Of a DNA stretch of 64,000 bases, positions 47,838 to 60,850 are shown in pieces (within the stretch, counting starts at the first letter, position 1; every line of letters starts with the position of its first letter). A program made the position numbers and the translations under genes. Source of the DNA: Cryptomeria japonica (taxonomy: Eukaryota; Streptophyta; Pinopsida; Cupressales; Cupressaceae); NCBI RefSeq assembly GCF_030272615.1, contig NC_081405.1, positions 25,374,272-25,438,271 of the forward strand. Direction: 5' to 3'. The notes below the pieces were generated by a model, which worked only from the letters and a program-made list of their open reading frames with translations, was not told the origin of the DNA and ran no database searches.

Positions 47838-50223
47838 CATCAAAGATCGGAGTAAAAGATTTGTCTGTTAATTCTACCGGTTGATGAAAAACATCAACTA
47901 TCTAAGTCTTTATCGGTGGTGGTATGACTCCAAGCTGATCTCTGAGATATTCAAAAGTCTCCTTAGGCAAAGGTTTTGTGAAAATATCTGCAAGCTATTC
48001 TTTAGTATTCATATAAACCAGTTTTATCTCCTTTTCTTCAACTTTTTCCCTTAGAAAATTCAGTTTGATAGAAACATGTTCTGTTTTAGAATGTAGTACT
48101 AGATTCTTAGATATATCAATTGCTACAGTGTTATCACAATATATGGTAATAGGTTCCTTGCATTTTACCTTTATGTCTTTCAACATTTGCTTAAGCCATA
48201 GTACCTGTGTACAGTATGTTGCTGCTACAACATATTTTGATTCTGCTGTTGATAAAGATGTACAACTCTATTTCTTACTCAACCAAGAAACTAATATCTT
48301 TCCAAGAAAGAATGCTCCGCCGGTGGTTCTTTTTCTATCATCCACATCTCCTGCCCAATTTGCATCTGTGTATGCACATAATTCAAAGTTTTCATCTCTA
48401 GGATACCATAATCCAAGATTTATAGTGCCTTGTAAGTACCATAAAATCTTTTTTACTGCTGATTCATGATTTTCTCTAGGATTACTTTGAAATCTTGAAA
48501 CAATACATACTGCATTCATAATATCAGGTCTGGTTTGTGTTAAATATAGTAAACCTCCTATCATAGATTTGTATCTAGCTGGATTAACAGGTGTAGATTC
48601 ATCCCTTTGAGATAATTTGTCATTTGTAGTCATAGGTGTGCTTATTGGTTTAGAATTCTCCATCCCAAATTTCTTTAGTAACTCTTTTAAGTATTTGGAT
48701 TGGCTCAAGAATATACCTTTGTCAGTTTGTGAAATCTAAAATCCTAAAAAGAATTTTATTTCTCCATTCATAGACATTTCAAATTCTTGCTACATTTTAG
48801 TAGAAAATTCCTTACATAAGCCATTTTCTCCTCCAAAGATTATATCATCAACAAATACTTCTATAATCAAGATGTCATCATTAGTTATTTTGTAATATAA
48901 ATTGCTATCTGCATTTCCTTTAGTAAAACCAATCTTTAAAAGATACTTATCCAATCTTGCATACCAAGCTCTTGGGGCTTGTTTTAGTCCATACAGAGCT
49001 TTCCTTAATTTGCAAACAATATCATTGTCATCTGTCAAAGAAAATCCATCAGGTTGTTCAATGTATACTTCCTCTTCAAGATCTCCATTCAAAAATGCAC
49101 ATTTAATGTCCATTTGATAAACTTTGTAGTTCTTGTGTGCTGTAAGAGCTAAGAATAATTTGACTGCCTCAATTCTAGCTACTGGTGCAAAGGTTTTAAT
49201 GTAATCAACTCCTTCTTTCTGAGAATATCCCTTACACACTAGTCTTGCTTTATTTCTAACAACCTTACCATCTTCATTAAGTTTGTTTCTGAATACCCAT
49301 TTGGTTCCAATTACATTTTTATCTTTAGGTTGGGGAACTAATGTCCAAGTGTTATTTTTCTCAATTTGTTCTAATTCTTCTTCCATAGCTTTAATCCAAA
49401 ATTTATCTTCACATGCCTCATTAACAGATGATGGTTCTATTTGAGAAATAAGACATACCTCTTCATTTGCTAGTTTTCCTCTTGTCATAGCTCCTTTAAA
49501 TTTATTTCCAATTATTTGATCTTCAGAATGATTCAACCTTACATACCAGGGTGTCTTTCTTTGCTGTTGTTCTTCAGTTATTGTGGAATCCTCAGATGGT
49601 ACCGGGGTAACTGGATCTTCATTCTGTACCGGTGGATTTGGTGTAGGTTCATTTGTCACAATTTCTATTGCCGGTTCAGAATCTATATACCTTGAAGTTC
49701 CTCTGAATTGTTCATCAATTTTTACATTTGTACTCTCAACAATTTTCTGTAATCTCTTGTTAAAACATCTATATGCCTTGCTCTTAGATGAATAACCAAG
49801 GAATATTCCTTCATCACTTCTAGGATCAAATTTGCCAATATACTCATCTCTTCTAATATAACATTTACTTCCAAAAATTCTAAAATACTTAAGAGTAGGA
49901 GTATTACCAAACCATAATTCATGAGGTGTCTTACCGGTTTCACCTTTGATGTGAAATTTGTTGAATGTATAGACCACTGTGCTGACTGCTTCTCTCCAAT
50001 ATACATGTGGTAAATTTTCTTCTGATAACATACTTCTTGCTGCATCCAAGATAGTTATGTTTTTACTTTCAACAACTCCATTCTGCTGTGGTGTCCGAGG
50101 TGCTGATAGCTGTCTTCTGATTCCATTCACTTCACATAATGTATTAAAGTCCTTAGATGTGAATTCTCCTCCTTGATCTGATCTTAAACATTTGATTTTC
50201 TTACCAGTTTCATTTTCAACCAT
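47838..50223 (-). pseudogene. Copia integrase C-terminal half, RT and RNase H
   Basis: 48790-50223 (477 codons) covers the integrase core ([16 protein letters not shown] with the second Asp; QNGVVESKN with the Glu), the linker, and RT ([56 protein letters not shown], catalytic FVDDIIFGG). 48268-48708 gives RT thumb and RNase H start (SQSKYLKELLKKFGMENSKP, TRPDIMNAV, AYTDANWAGD). 47995-48186 gives the RNase H end (IYCDNTVAI, SKTEHVSIK), followed by an FTKPLP-type tail. Single stops at the junctions (near 48787, 48740, 48265, 47993) are the only breaks. Confidence 0.9.
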
Positions 50224-50256
50224 TGCTTTGAATAGTTTGAAATTTCCAAGTGCTTC

Positions 50257-52065
50257 TTATTTTTCTCTAAGAAAAGTAACCCAACACATTCTAGAATAGT
50301 CATCAATGATTAGCATGAAATATCTATCACCTTGTAAGCTTTTAGTTCTAGCTGGACCACATAAATCAGTGTGAATCAAATCAAGAGCATTATTGGATTT
50401 TTCTGGAATACTTTTGAAACTAGCTCTAACTTGTTTTCCAAATTGACATTCTTTGCATATTGTGTTATGAGGTTTGACAATTTTAGGTAGATCTCTAGCT
50501 GCCTTAGAAGTACTGATCGTTACCATGCAATCAAAGTTTACATGACAGAGTCTCTTATGCCATAACCAACTTTCATCTATATGTGCAATCAAGCATGTCT
50601 TTTCACTGTTATTCAAATGAAAGACATTACCTCTAGTCTGATTACTGGTTGCAATTTCCAAACCAGTTCTATTCATGATTTTGCATTTTCCATTTTTAAA
50701 TTGTAACTGAAATCCTTTCTCAACTAATTGAGCAACACTTAAAAGATTATACTTTAATCCTTCAACATAGTAAACATTGTTAGTGTTATTCTTACCATTA
50801 AGAGATATTGTACCCTTACTTTTGATTGAACAGGCTTTGTCTTCTCCAAATCTTACTAAACCTCCATTGTATTCTTGAAAGTTCAAGAATTTACCTTTGT
50901 CTCTTGTCATATGATGTGAGTATCCAGAGTCAATGATCCATTCATCCTTTATTTCAACTTTAGCTGCTAGGGCTTGTTCTACCGATTGAACAGTAGGTGT
51001 CGGTTGATTTTCTGTTATAGCAACAAAAACCCATCCATTGTCTATCGGATCCTCATCAGAATCATCAGCCACACCTTCATCAACAATGTAACAAGATTTG
51101 TCTTTGTTCTTCTTGAATCTGTATCTCTGATATTCAGGATTAGGCTTGTATGTCCTTCTAGCTTCTTTTCTTAGTCTAGCATGTCTATCAGGGCATCTTG
51201 AAGCCAAATGAGCAATCTTATTGCAGTTAAAACATTTAAAGGGTGCTTTACCTTCATACTTACTTCTAATTGGACCTTTAGACATTTTCCTTGCAAATAG
51301 TGCTTCAAGTTCTTCAAGTTCTTCAAGTTCTTCATTTTCTTTCCCGCTTTCTTCAAGTTCTCTTGCATAAAAGGCTTTCCAATCAGATTTGTCAAATGAT
51401 GGAGCAGATGATGTTGATGCTTTAAAGGCTAAATCTGTCTTTATAGTAGCAACAGGGCCAAATTCTTTAATTTCAAAAGCTGAAAGTTTCCCAATCAATG
51501 TATCCCTAGTTACTAATGTATTAGGCATTGTTCTTAACTCATTTATAGCAGTAACCTTCATTTTATATGCCGGTGGAAATCCTCTTAAGATTTTTGAAAC
51601 AATTTCATCCTCACTTAAGGTTCCTCCACAACATTTAATACCCAAAATAATTTCATTTACTCTTTCCATAAAAGCAGAAATCCTTTCATCTTCTTCCATT
51701 TTCAGATGTTCATACCTGACCTGGAAGCTTTCAAGTTTTGCAATTTTGTCTGTGGAATCTCCTTCATTCAGTGTTTCCAAATGATCCCAAATAGCTTTAG
51801 CAGTAGACCTATCTGATAATCCCATGATTTGTTGATATGATAATGCACTCAAAAGTACTTCTCTTGCTTTGTAATCATTTTCCTCATCTTTAGCCAAGGT
51901 AGTTGGACTGGGCTGACCAGGTACAACAATAGTGCAACCTTTCTTTGTAACTTCCCAGACATCTTTGCCAATGCAATTTAGATGTGTCTCCATTCTGATC
52001 TTCCATATGCCACAGTTGGTTCCATCAAGTTTAGGACTGTCCTTCCTGAAATAATTAGTAGACAT
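50257..52065 (-). pseudogene. Copia gag, protease and integrase N-terminal half
   Basis: 602 codons open from MSTNYFRKDSPKLDGTNCGI. Gag residues ~1-260 include IWKIRMETHL and the helical LETLNEGDSTDKIAKLESFQ. A Glu-rich linker (ENEELEELEELEALF) follows. The zinc knuckle CFNCNKIAHLASRC is a complete CCHC. The protease active site is WIIDSGYSHHMT. The GAG-pre-integrase region has the zinc pair WLWHKRLCHVNF and CKECQFGK, and the integrase start (LIHTDLCGPARTKSLQG) carries the first Asp. A single TAA codon after FLREK, near 50256, separates it from the next frame. Confidence 0.9.
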
Positions 52066-52107
52066 TAGATCTCCTCAAGTTGTTAAACTTCTTCAAAAGA
52101 GGACTTA

Positions 52108-52119
52108 GCTCTGATACCA
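52108..52119 (-). other. Copia primer binding site
   Basis: Minus strand TGGTATCAGAGC next to the 5' LTR, complementary to the 3' part of initiator methionine tRNA as in most plant copia elements. Confidence 0.85.
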
Positions 52120-52121
52120 AT

Positions 52122-53184
52122 TGTTAGGTCCCAGAGACAACTAAGAGGGGGGGGGGTAATCAGTTGTCTAATAAACTCAAACCAAAAACAAATTAACCAC
52201 CTTAATGCTTAATACCGATAAACCGGTTAAGTATGCCGATAGATAGTGTTAACAATTATTAGCTATGTCGGTAAAGATTAATGCATGAAACATGAACACA
52301 AAGTCATCCACAACACATGACACTAATATTTTTATGTGGAAACCCTGTAAGGGGAAAAACCATAGTGGGAAACCTTACCCACAATCAGATGATACTACTG
52401 TAGATAGTAAGTGTACATAAATGGGGTCTACACATGCAGAAAGGCCAACAACCTAGAGCTCACTGCTCAATCACAAAATGGGAGTCACATTGACTACAGT
52501 TGGATGGTTAAATCCAATAAGAATGTACTACACAAAATAGCATCTTCATATGCTGGATTCAGTATCGGTGTAATGCTGATATGCTTTCACAAAAACCTAA
52601 CTTCACCTTCAAATGATGTCTTCGTGTATAGCTCTTCTTAATCTCGCATATACCTTCACACAATTCTTTTTCGCATTCCACATTCGATCTTACAATTAAG
52701 ATCTTACATTTATACCATAACCTAAGACCAATTTTAGTAGGTCGGCTCTACAAGATATTAAAAATAAAAACATTTTACAAACAATGTAATGTCCGATGCA
52801 ATAACTGATTGAACATGTTGGCTTAATGCATTTACGACAACAATTAATCATTTCCTTAGCGTGCCATGCTGATTTGGAAATGAGAAACCTGCCGGTGTAA
52901 CCCTAGGTAACCCTTGACCTATTTGCCGATAAAAGAAAATATGCAAATATGAATATACCAATGAACAAAACTCCAGGACAAGATGTCAAAAAGATGTCTT
53001 CAACATTACCAAGTGTCTTCCACATAATTCTGAGTACCGGTGATCATTATATCCTGCCGATGAACCATATACTAGTGACTGTGCAATAGTTACTTGCTTG
53101 CCGGTGAATGGTTCTGGATCTCCAAAGTGCTAGTGTTTTAGTAGGTGTTGACATCAATGAAAAAACTATACCAAAATACCAACA
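52122..53184 (-). repeat. Copia right (5') LTR
   Basis: 1063 bp, same ends as the left copy; scattered substitutions, mainly C/T and G/A, separate the two. Confidence 0.9.
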
Positions 53185-54194
53185 ATTACTAGTCCTATGT
53201 ATCCCACTGTTCTCTTCTTTGGCCATGGTCCCCTGTTTTTCTTTCAAGATGTTGATAGGGATGTCCAATTTAATTCCCGGATCCAAAATCTTTGGACCAT
53301 GGTCCTTACCCACCAACTTCTTCTTTTTAGAAAGGGGCTCGACCTTAGAGATCAATTTGTTGGTGGTTTTGTATTTTCTAGCTGCCCATCTGGGAGGATT
53401 CTTGTTGCTAAACGTCCCGGGGGTGACCATCATCTCCCCTTCATCCACAGGTTTATATTCAGGGTCATCAAGAAGAACCCCACTTTCTTCCAAAACCATT
53501 TCCAAGTCAGAGACATCCTAGATATCAGTCTGTTGACCAGTCTCAGTTAGAGGGGGCACAAATTTAAGGGATTTAGCATACTCCATGATGAGCACAATAA
53601 TTCCCTAGTGGAGAACAGGGTTGTTTGGATTCTCCAAATATTTTTCTAGGATATTTTCAAGATAGGAGGCCAGATAGAAAGGAACATAAATGATTTTACC
53701 ATCCCTAAAGTGATTTAAAATGGTAAAATAATAGGAAAAGATGTTGGCATATCTACCATCGAGCATAATACACCTCATGGTGAACTCAGCCATGTCAGCC
53801 TAGGGAGCCATAAGATCTTTCCTATTGTAGCCGTCATCAGCCATCTTGGTAACTCTATCTAGTGCTCCTTGTCTTTGTCAAAGAAACTCATCAAGTCCTA
53901 ATCACCACTTTTCCTATCCCTATAAAACCTTCTGCTAGTCATCGTCAGACCAGTGACCATCGCCACCAAGGTTTCATCAATCTAATACTCGATGCCATAA
54001 GCCCTAAGGCTATCTTTTTTCCACTTGTTGACAAAGGCCTCTGTGAGTAGAGGAGAAGGACCATGAGGTTGATCCAAGAAGTGGACAATTCCCCATCAAC
54101 GACTTCCTACCAAACATCCTTGTTTTTCTTCCATTTCTCGCAAGTAGAAGGCTCTTGCCTATTCTTGTCCCCACCCATTATGCTCTTGGTCGGC

Positions 54195-54300
54195 GAATAG
54201 CAAAAAATGGGCCACACTAGAGAAGGCACCGACTAGTCGCAGGAAATGGGCCACACCAGGAAAGTCTCCAAACAATAGCAAAAAATGGGCCACACAATGA
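54195..54300. repeat. Short repeat AAAAAATGGGCCACAC
   Basis: Three units of G(C)A.AAATGGGCCACAC at about 54200, 54240 and 54282, just upstream of the degenerate gene. Confidence 0.65.
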
Positions 54301-54399
54301 GACAAAAAATCCAGTCACCAGGGAAGTTTCTAGATCTTCTGTTAGGGAAAACCAAAAAGAGTCATTTCCCCATCAACTCAATCAAATCATGATGAAAGA

Positions 54400-54696
54400 T
54401 CATTGATTAATGCAATAATCATCCAGGCCAGCTTGCACAGATTTTTGGGGAATGCATCCCTGCTACTCCACCATTTAGTCGCCACATATCCCACCACTAG
54501 ATTGGCCAATAGAACCACCGCCTTGTTGCCTTCCTGATATACGTGTGATATTTTGAAATCTTCCTAGCTCATTTATTATATCTCGACAATCCTCGATTAG
54601 GTTAGCTGTCGTCCAACTAGGATCCGTGTGTCCACTCAAACAATTGACAGTTTTTAGTGAGTCATACTCCAACCAGACTTTAGTTATTGCATTCAT
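54400..54696 (-). pseudogene. LINE-type RNase H remnant
   Basis: Minus strand reads VWLEYDSLKTVNCLSGHTD, then SWTTANLIEDCRDIINELGR, then, after a one-base shift near 54530, an EGNKAVVLLANL segment. The pattern (acidic-DS...W...N...EGNKA.D.LA) is that of the RNase H domain at the end of plant L1-like ORF2. Only this end is left, and no RT part is present upstream. It shares strand and proximity (~220 bp) with the degenerate gene at 54178, so a common origin is possible. Confidence 0.5.
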
Positions 54697-54739
54697 TTGT
54701 TATATTTATTTATAATTTTAATTAATTAACTGCCTATAA

Positions 54740-55560
54740 ATGTCTAGTCATCTAGTAGGACCCATAGGCTTGGTGGCATCCTACTTGATGATGATTGTAT
54801 CGCACATGTTGCACATGTGGAGGTAGGCATCCCACTTTGAGGATATGTATAACTGTCATGCTATGAGAGCCTATGACATATTGAACAAGTGGTGGGAGAT
54901 ACCTTTTGCATGGATAAGGTGGGTGCCTAAGTTGGGTTATGACAAGTTGTAAGAGAATAAGCTAATAATAGTCAATTATGACAGATTCTTTTACAAATGT
55001 AAGTGTTATAAGTTATGACAATTGTAGGGTGCATAAAAGCATTTGTCATATCTCAAAATAGTAAATTTTAGTGTCCTAACTTGGAAGGTTTGAATGGGAA
55101 TCATTTGAAGATGTGCATGTGTCATTTGTAAGCTTTTAGATGGCTGAAAAATAGGGCCAAAAGTTTTGCACGATCTCATCTTCTTCCTTATTATTAATTT
55201 TTTTCTTTATATAAGGTAGTCTTGGAGAGTATTAATCATGTAATATTTTGTAGGTGAAGTTCTATGTTGCCAAAATCAATTCAAAGTGTTGTTGGATTGA
55301 TTGTTGAAGACCCCTATTGAAGAAGTAGTGTACTACTATTGTATCATTTTTGTTGTTTTAGTAATATAGAGTATTTTCTTTTGGAGTGTGGGGTTTTTCT
55401 CTTGAAAGGGCTTTCCCCACGATAAATCCTGTGCTATTTAGTAAAATCTTTATGCATTTTCACTATCTCCTTGTGAACATGTTTCTCATTCTGTAATAGT
55501 TACAGATTGTAAATAAAATATGCACTATCTCCTCCACCAAATTAGTGTTAAGAAGTGTTT
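54740..55560 (+). mobile_element. Probable copia LTR remnant, plus strand
   Basis: Contains TTTATATAAGGTAG (about 55201-55214) as a TATA box and, about 180 bp on, GGGTTTTTCTCTTGAAAGGG and TTTCCCCACGATAAATC, the usual U5 pattern of plant copia LTRs. Outer ends, primer site and target duplication were not found. Confidence 0.35.
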
Positions 55561-56331
<771 letters not shown>

Positions 56332-56358
56332 GTGTTGTACATTTTTCATTTTTACTAA

Positions 56359-58612
56359 CAGATAATAGAGCAGACAGTCGCGCTAAACAGATAGAAAAGT
56401 GCCAAAGGTCTGGATTTCTGATTGTCTAGATATACAAGAGCATACTCTCCTACTTTCACACTTTCCACAAACACAAAAGACAATGATTCATTTATCCCCC
56501 TAATTAAGCCTAAGTGCCTAAAAATCGAAAACACAGTTAGTGCCTGTGTAGGGGAAAAAGCGAGACTAGGCTAACATGTCCTAATCCTACCTTTTGACAC
56601 ACATTGTGGAATACGAAAGAGCCTAGAGGTATCACACAATTGGCTAATTCTTTTTGTGGAAGAGAGAGCCACGGGCTACCTATTAGGATTTCTATTCCTT
56701 TGTTGTAATTGAAAGATAAAATGATACAAGTTCAATTCCTAATCCCAAAGTGCAAGTATGAACTAATAACAAGATTGTAGAATTAAGATTAAACAATGGA
56801 AAGCTGTAAACACAAGGACAAGACAAGAATGCAAATGCGTACCCGGAGTTAAAATCTGAGTGAAAATGTTCTGGACGGGGGCACGGGCGCCACTGTCCTG
56901 ATCCTGCCCCTGAAACTGCTATTCTGCAACCTGAAAAGCTGTCTGAAACTTGCTGTCTGACAGAAGGACCAGGGCGCCCAGCGCCCCTGTCCCAGGGACC
57001 AAGGCACCCAGTGCCCCTGTCCTGGCAGGACCAGGGCACCCCACGCCCCTGGCCTGGTCTTTTGCTCTGAAATTTGGTGTGTTGTTCCGTCTCAGTCTGC
57101 TTCCGTCGGATCTGCAACTTGCGGCGTCGTCCGAATCCTAAAACCTGCACTTATATCTGAAAAGGTATGGTGGGCGGCTATATAGGGTTTTGCCTTGGTC
57201 AAACCCCTACTTTGGTGATTTCCACCTCCACGAATAGCCAAGTTGTATTGTAAAAGTAGTGTGTGTGCAGACCTTGTGTGTGTGCAAGATCCTAAAATGC
57301 AAGTAAGAAAGCTAGAGCAACCTAGAAAGTAAACCCTAATTGCTTGTAATTGAAAAAGTAAATGCTCTACATCAAGATGCAAAGTGATCTAAAGCATGAA
57401 TACAAATGATATAATGAGGCTTATACAAAGACATGAAAACAACATGAAATCATACCCAACCCCAAGGGAAGGGTACAAGCCAATCTTCAGTCGGTGATCC
57501 CCTATTGCTCTTCAATGCCTTCAAAGCCCTAAATGGATGAATGAAATTGATAGATGCTTGATGGATGGATGTTGAATGTTGTTGAAGTCTTCCAAGATCT
57601 GCTCTTTCGTTGCATAGAAGGTCCTTGAAACCAAAATTCTGATCCTTTCAAATGAAGAAAGAGAGCTCTTATATATGAAACCCTAGGTCTTAATTTCAAC
57701 TTTTGGCCGACCTAGAGATTGAATCTCCCACCAATTTCTTGGGGTTAAGCTTTATTTTATGATTGGATTGCGGTTCTAAAATTTTGGGAAAAATGTCCGG
57801 GACCATGTGCACTCCGGGCGCCATGGTCCCGACAACTTTTCACCAAATTTTCAAGGCCATCACATATGATGATTTTAGAGAGAATCCCGAAGTTACAGGT
57901 GATTTCGAGATGTTTTGACCCCCGAAATCAAGCCCCCAAGTTCAAAATAGGACCTAATTAGGGTTTTAGATTAAATGATGTATTGGAAGAATAAAATGAA
58001 AGGGGCACACTTTAATGAAAAGGGCCCAACTTTATGATATGGAAGATGATGAAATAGAACCTTAGACCTAATTAATTTAATTAATTAAGCGCTAAAGGGG
58101 AAATGTAATGCAAAATGCAAAATGCGCCAAGGCGGGTGCTAAACTAGGTGTGAAATTGTACCACCCTAGCAAGTGCGTACAATTTACGATGCTACAGTGC
58201 CTAAAAATTTCAAATTTGAATTTTTACAAAAATGAAGATCGCACAGGAACAGAAAAGAAACAGAAATGACGATCGCACAAAAATAGAATTTTTAATTAAT
58301 TCCTGCAGTCAGATAGATTATTAAAATTAAACAAAGTAGATAACATGAATTCAAATTTTCACAAAAACGCTCGTGCTAATCGCAAAGCTGTCGTGCTGAA
58401 ATAGAAACATAAAATAAATAGAAGATAGATAGAAGAAGAAAAATGAGGAGGAGATGGGAGAATGCGCAGAGCGCTCGCGTTGAAATATAGAGCCACCAAA
58501 GTTTTTTTTTTTCCTGCAGTCGCGCTATTCCGGAACCTGCATCTCACAACTCACAAAAACTCTTAAAAAACATTAGTTCTTAGGGACGTGGGTCCCACTG
58601 GGCATGCTAGAA
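56359..58612 (-). other. Second, partial leader of element 2 next to LTR C
   Basis: 56359-56544 and 58197-58612 together align with 43730-44310 of the first leader, for example GTGCCAAAGGTCTGGATTTC and TGATTGTCTAGATA. A solo LTR interrupts it. The primer site here (58592-58609) reads GTCCCACTGGGCATGCTA on the plus strand, three changes from the site at LTR B. Confidence 0.75.
56545..58196 (-). mobile_element. Solo LTR of the element 0 family
   Basis: 1652 bp, plus strand TGTGTAGGGG...GATGCTACA, flanked by GTGCC at 56540-56544 and 58197-58201. Removing it and one GTGCC restores alignment with element 2's other leader. The right 500 bp resemble the LTR ending at 13193. A minus-strand TATA-like TATATAAGAG lies at about 57667. 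A single LTR with a clean target duplication arises by recombination between the two LTRs of a full element. Confidence 0.75.
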
Positions 58613-59891
58613 TGAAGAGGGGAAAAGACTTGTGAAGTGGATTTAGTTAGAAAACATGCAAGTCAAACATATAATCATATGAAATAAAAAACATAACTCC
58701 AAAACACATGAAAATATGAATAAGATGCATATACCTCTCCCTCAGATTGAGCTTGATGAAGTGAAGGTGCCCCTTGGTGATGCTCCACTTGATGTACTCC
58801 TCTTTCTTTCTTGACGTGGATGGCTCTCCAATGTTGTGGACAACTGGAATGGATTTGGAAGATGATAAGGATGGGATGATCAAGTGTGGATGAGATATGA
58901 TTTGAACATGATAAGGTTGCCAAGATGATTTCCTGGGCTCAAAAGGATAGCATAAGATTACTAAACTTGGAGATGAAAAATGAAGGGATGTCATCCTCAA
59001 TTTATAGGAAGAGGAGAGGAAAAATGGATGGCTAGGATGGATTTAAGATGAAGGGCTAGGATTGCTTGTGAGCTCCCACAAGGCCCAAGAGAGGGTGTGG
59101 AGACCAAGAGATATGCCTTAAAAGCATTTATTGTCTCCACACTCCTCAAGGTACATTGGGAAGACTTCCCAAGGTACCTTGAGAAGAGCAAAGTGCATTG
59201 GGAAGACTTCCCAATGTGCCTTGAGAGGAGCAAGGGATGTGACATTCCTTGAAGAATGGAGAGGAGGAATTTAAAATTCTCCAAAAAGGGATAATCATGG
59301 GGATTGGAGGAATAAGAAGGAATTAAAAATTTCTTGGGAGAGGAGATGCCTTGAGGATTGTGAGATTTTGAAGATCTCACATTCACCTCGGAAAAGAGCA
59401 TTAAAAGCTAGTGGTTGGATGGAAGGGGCAAGGAGTTGACTTCGTGGCTAATCACGATGATTAGCCATTAGCAACTCATTAGGAGGGGGATTATAGGAAA
59501 TGTTAGGTGGGATTAGGATTTGTAGGAGGATTTGACTAGGAGAGAGAATGAGTGGAGAGAATTAAAAATTAGAAAAATAAGGTTAAGTAAGTTTAGGGAG
59601 TTTATAGAAGAATTTATTAGGTTAATGATGAATTAAGAAGATGGTTTGTAGGAACCATGTGGGTCAACTAATTAATTGAAATTAATTAGCTAAGAGGAAG
59701 ATTTGTGAGGATTTAATCTTTTAGAAGAATAAAGAAAGGGATTGATTTATTAAATAAATTAGTCATATACTATAGTGACAATATTAATTATATTTAATTA
59801 ATATTAAGGAGAATTTGAATTAACATAATTAATTAATTAATTATGTGAGGAGTTAAAAGTAATTAAAAATAATTACTTTTAGGTGTCTACA
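58613..59891 (-). repeat. Element 2 LTR C (5' LTR)
   Basis: 1279 bp. Shares with LTR A the variants that separate both from LTR B near the left end, and lacks ~15 bp (CACAAAACCTTATAC) present in A and B. Its right neighbour AAATG is the target duplication. Confidence 0.85.
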
Positions 59892-60046
59892 AAATGTATT
59901 TATTTTAATGAGAAATAAGGCTAGACGAGGATAAATGAATGAATTAAATAAATAAGGATTTATTTAATTAATAGAAGAATTAGGCTAAAGTAATTAAATA
60001 AATAAAATATTTATTTAATTAGACTGGACAATTTTAGGTGTCTACA
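59892..60046 (-). repeat. Element 1 right (5') LTR, second part
   Basis: Begins with the second AAATG copy (59892-59896), continues TATTTATTTTAATGAGAAATA like the left LTR at 15609, and ends GGTGTCTACA at 60046. Compared with the left LTR it carries an extra ~45 bp hairpin-bearing segment around 59970-60025. The flank CTATC follows. Confidence 0.85.
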
Positions 60047-60705
60047 CTATCTACCTAACCCATTAATTATTAGGTTATCACTTATTTACAAAACATGGTA
60101 AACTCTCAATGTGCCCTAGCAGTCTAGACTTTATGCATCCTTACAAGGAACCTCATGCAAGCCTATCTCTCCTGACCACGATAATCACAAAGAAGCCCAC
60201 TCCCCCTAACATGACCCAACAATAAATCACAAGAGGCTCTAAACCATAATAAAATATGAGAATATAACATTTATATGCAGTCAAAAACATCCACACATAC
60301 TTTTACAACATACACAAGGCTACAACAACATCAAATATAACAAATGAGCCTCTTGGCCAACGATAAACAAAGACATATCAAGCCATCAAATCTGTTGCCA
60401 AAATGAAAGTAAAACCACAACAAGGCCAAATCACTTGTTGGTCTAAAACAACAACACAAAATCTAATCATCAACCCATGACACATCAACATGGAGAGAGT
60501 CCAAGCATCCACAATGACATAGGGAAGTAAATGAACTTAAAACCATCAAATTACATCGAAACTAATTAAAGCCAAATTTGGAAAATATTAGTAGACCTCA
60601 ATAAATCCTCTGGTAAAAAAATCCAATCGGAAAAATACCACAGAAATGAGCAAAACTGAGAAAACACTGAATATAGATAGTTTAGCGCTTTTGTCTAACA
60701 GTACA

Positions 60706-60850
60706 ATGCATTCAATCCACAAAAAATCACATTCGATCCACAAAATAGTGCAAACAATCCACAGAACAACACAAACAATCCAAATAACAATGCATTCAAT
60801 CCACATAACAATGCAAATAATCCATAGAACAATACAAACCCATTCTGAAA
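60706..60850. repeat. ATTCAATCCACA short tandem repeats
   Basis: About eight units of roughly 17 bp such as CATTCAATCCACA.AACAATG. In reverse they spell an artificial Leu/Trp/Cys/Ile-rich frame. Confidence 0.8.

Larger units (their letters stand above)
46467..53184 (-). mobile_element. Ty1/copia retrotransposon, complete structure, few stops
   Basis: LTRs 46467-47529 and 52122-53184 (both 1063 bp, roughly 95% alike by eye), primer site at 52108-52119, polypurine tract at 47530-47541. Flanks GTTAC (46462-46466) and ATTAC (53185-53189) are a 5-bp target duplication with one change, and removing the insert restores the reading frame of the interrupted gene. Gag-pol is a single frame broken by only a handful of stops. 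The order protease, integrase, RT, RNase H confirms copia. Possibly Tork-like; lineage uncertain. Confidence 0.9.
45922..54178 (-). pseudogene. Degenerate gene of unknown function, split by a copia element
   Basis: On the minus strand a coding-like sequence starts ATG at 54178 (MGGDKNRQEPSTCEKWKKNK), runs to 53185, is interrupted by the copia element at 46467-53184, and resumes in the same frame to a stop at 45922. About 510 codons without the insert. Features: KWKKDSLRAYGIEY, then RCIMLDGRYANIFSYYFTIL and NHFRDGKIIYVPFYL, an acidic region, a basic KKKKLVGKDHGPK stretch, and a C-terminal coiled coil (46470-46080) followed by Ser/Arg-rich SSRTRSRSS. Several TAG stops (for example near 54109, 53870, 53606, 53520) and a frameshift near 54060 disable it. 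I do not recognise the family. It may be a transposon-borne multicopy gene; no transposase or RT motif is seen. Confidence 0.55.
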
